A stretch of DNA of 64,000 nt, taken from Massilia sp. Se16.2.3. Its GTDB lineage: Bacteria > Pseudomonadota > Gammaproteobacteria > Burkholderiales > Burkholderiaceae_D. The notes beneath the pieces are model-generated. The model saw only the letters and a program-made list of their open reading frames with translations, was not told the DNA's origin and did not search any database. Shown here piece after piece: positions 62,970 through 64,000 of the stretch. The first letter of the stretch is position 1, and each line of letters starts with the position of its first letter. The position numbers and the translations under genes are program-made. The stretch spans positions 4,340,001 through 4,404,000 of the forward strand of contig NZ_CP050451.1 in the NCBI RefSeq assembly GCF_014171595.1, in the 5' to 3' direction.

Positions 62970-64000
62970 TTGTTCGTCGCAATCCACGGAGCAGCTGTAA
63001 AGTTCCGTTGTGCCTGCAACCGGTATTCTGAGACAGCCATACTCGGTAGATTTCCTGTTGAGCTGAGATGCTCCAATGCGTTACAAATGTCTGTAGCGTT
63101 ACTTTCAGCATTGAGCCTTAAGCTCACGGACTGCCCGATGTCATCGAGAAAGTCGCTGCATTTCCGGTGATACTCAAGCAGAACAAAAGGCACGCCGCTT
63201 AGATAGGCGGCTATTGCACCATGAAGCCGCACACTCACGAACCATGCACACGCTGCAATTTCCCGAAGCGATGCCTCAACACCTTGTCTATTGTTGTAAC
63301 TGATAACACAATCAACCTTGGCCTCAACCAGGCGCATCTTTAACATTGATGCCAGCTTATCGTCGCCGTCGTTTGCATGGTTATTCAGACTAAAAATCTT
63401 AACGGAACAACCTATCTTCTTAGCAGTTCTAACTATCTCACTGATGAGCCGGTCGTTTACTTGAGATCGCACCGATCCAGGAAATTCACACAGCGAAACT
63501 CCCAAGACCTTGCATTCACTTCTAGCGAGAAAAATACTTCTTTCAAATCGATCAGCAGCAACGGCGCCAGCGAGATCGGCGGCAAGGACAGTGGTACTCA
63601 GCCCCATTTCGATTCCTGCCTCGTAAGACACACGGTCGCGCACGCTCAGAAATTCAAAGGCGGACAGGAAGGTCTTCATTCGGCGCTCTGCGATGAGAGA
63701 ATCGAACGGTCCGATCGACACCCCCACTGCAGCAAGTCGGATCCCACCAATTTTCAACGCATGCTTGTAGAGGCGAAAGACTCCAGAGTCAGAGTTAACA
63801 AAAAGCGATCCTCCTCCGAAGACAACCATCTGGTTATGAATGATCTCTTTCAACACAACCGCAGCGCGTACCAGGCCGCCGGTTTTGGTCTTTGCACAAT
63901 ATAGCTCTGGCGGAAGGATCCGGGGTAATGCTGAGGGAGCGTCGAAGTCGAGCTGCGGTCCAATTACACGGGCACTAGTTCCTGGCCAATACCGCCTTGC
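62966..64000 (-). CDS. polysaccharide pyruvyl transferase family protein, 5' end outside window
   Basis: At least 344 codons; the frame is open across the window edge (upstream residues RRYWPGTSARVIGPQLDFDA), so the real start lies beyond 64000. Signature: VVFGGGSLFVNSDSGVFRLY, GIRLAAVGVSIGPFDS, LSVRDRVSYEAGIEMGL, then FVSVRLHGAIAAYLSGVPFV with the conserved R-x-H-G near the C-terminus. PS_pyruv_trans enzymes add a ketal-linked pyruvate to a sugar, giving an acidic polysaccharide. Coupled to the GT2 gene by an ATGA overlap. AT-rich for this genome. Confidence 0.88.
   Translation of the reverse strand, partial: ARRYWPGTSARVIGPQLDFDAPSALPRILPPELYCAKTKTGGLVRAAVVLKEIIHNQMVVFGGGSLFVNSDSGVFRLYKHALKIGGIRLAAVGVSIGPFDSLIAERRMKTFLSAFEFLSVRDRVSYEAGIEMGLSTTVLAADLAGAVAADRFERSIFLARSECKVLGVSLCEFPGSVRSQVNDRLISEIVRTAKKIGCSVKIFSLNNHANDGDDKLASMLKMRLVEAKVDCVISYNNRQGVEASLREIAACAWFVSVRLHGAIAAYLSGVPFVLLEYHRKCSDFLDDIGQSVSLRLNAESNATDICNALEHLSSTGNLPSMAVSEYRLQAQRNFTAAPWIATNK

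Noticed and set aside
1..64000. tRNA, rRNA, CRISPR arrays, prophage or insertion-sequence genes
   Set aside because: Looked for on both strands by eye; no cloverleaf, array of short spaced repeats, integrase or transposase was recognised.

Overview
The window looks like chromosomal DNA of a Massilia/Oxalobacteraceae-type betaproteobacterium. The basis is high G+C, strongly GC-ending codon use, the mix of families present (FeeM-like acyltransferase, S46 peptidase, mdtABC-type RND operon with a NodT-type outer-membrane protein, NYN/OST-HTH protein, YjbH protein), and many ATGA/TGATG start-stop overlaps. The taxon is inferred from gene content and style; no rRNA, tRNA, CRISPR array, integrase or transposase was seen.

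Layout. 1-13 kb: a membrane GGDEF-EAL protein (cut by the window edge), an N-acyl amino acid synthase-like protein, PhzF, pirin, MntP behind a yybP-ykoY Mn riboswitch, VOC and GST enzymes, a DUF535 protein, then a TPP riboswitch in front of a TonB-dependent receptor facing a pnuC/NadR-like kinase pair. 13-20.6 kb: a five- or six-gene MacB-type ABC export locus (adaptor, ATPase, two permeases, sigma-54 response regulator, histidine kinase) preceded by a textbook -24/-12 promoter and a perfect 16-bp palindrome. 20.6-28 kb: S46 dipeptidyl-peptidase, SBF-like symporter, acyltransferase-3 protein, a MerR/YnfA pair, a lipoprotein hydrolase and a DUF2975/HTH pair. 28-37.4 kb: mdtA-mdtB-mdtC-nodT multidrug efflux operon on the minus strand. 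37.7-46.6 kb: sppA, a sodium:solute symporter, a tandem repeat array, a NYN/LOTUS-domain protein, a phosphoethanolamine-transferase-like protein and two small DUF proteins. 46.7-51.3 kb: receiver protein, HEAT-repeat membrane protein, processive glycosyltransferase and a periplasmic TIM-barrel-like protein, with coupled reading frames. 51.6-64 kb: a V/P-rich lipoprotein, a YjbH-family outer-membrane protein and a polysaccharide cluster containing a complete PglF/E/D/C-like set (predicted UDP-diacetylbacillosamine synthesis and transfer to lipid), a GT4, an EpsG/Wzy-like polymerase, a GT2 and a polysaccharide pyruvyl transferase that runs off the window. The last 3 kb are visibly more AT-rich than the rest.

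Many otherwise well-conserved genes (phzF, hlyD-like adaptor, sigma-54 regulator, SBF symporter, lipoprotein hydrolase, DUF2975, nodT, mdtC, mdtA, sppA, NYN protein, phosphoethanolamine transferase, receiver, HEAT protein, TIM-barrel protein) are broken by one or more 1-2 nt shifts, mostly in G/C or A/T homopolymers or CG dinucleotide runs. I read this mainly as uncorrected sequencing indels, not as decay. The coordinates below span the whole reconstructed gene in those cases.

An unusual non-coding feature is a ~135-bp composite element bounded by two facing 27-bp imperfect palindromes. It is present once between mdtA and mdtB and three times in tandem upstream of the sodium:solute symporter gene.
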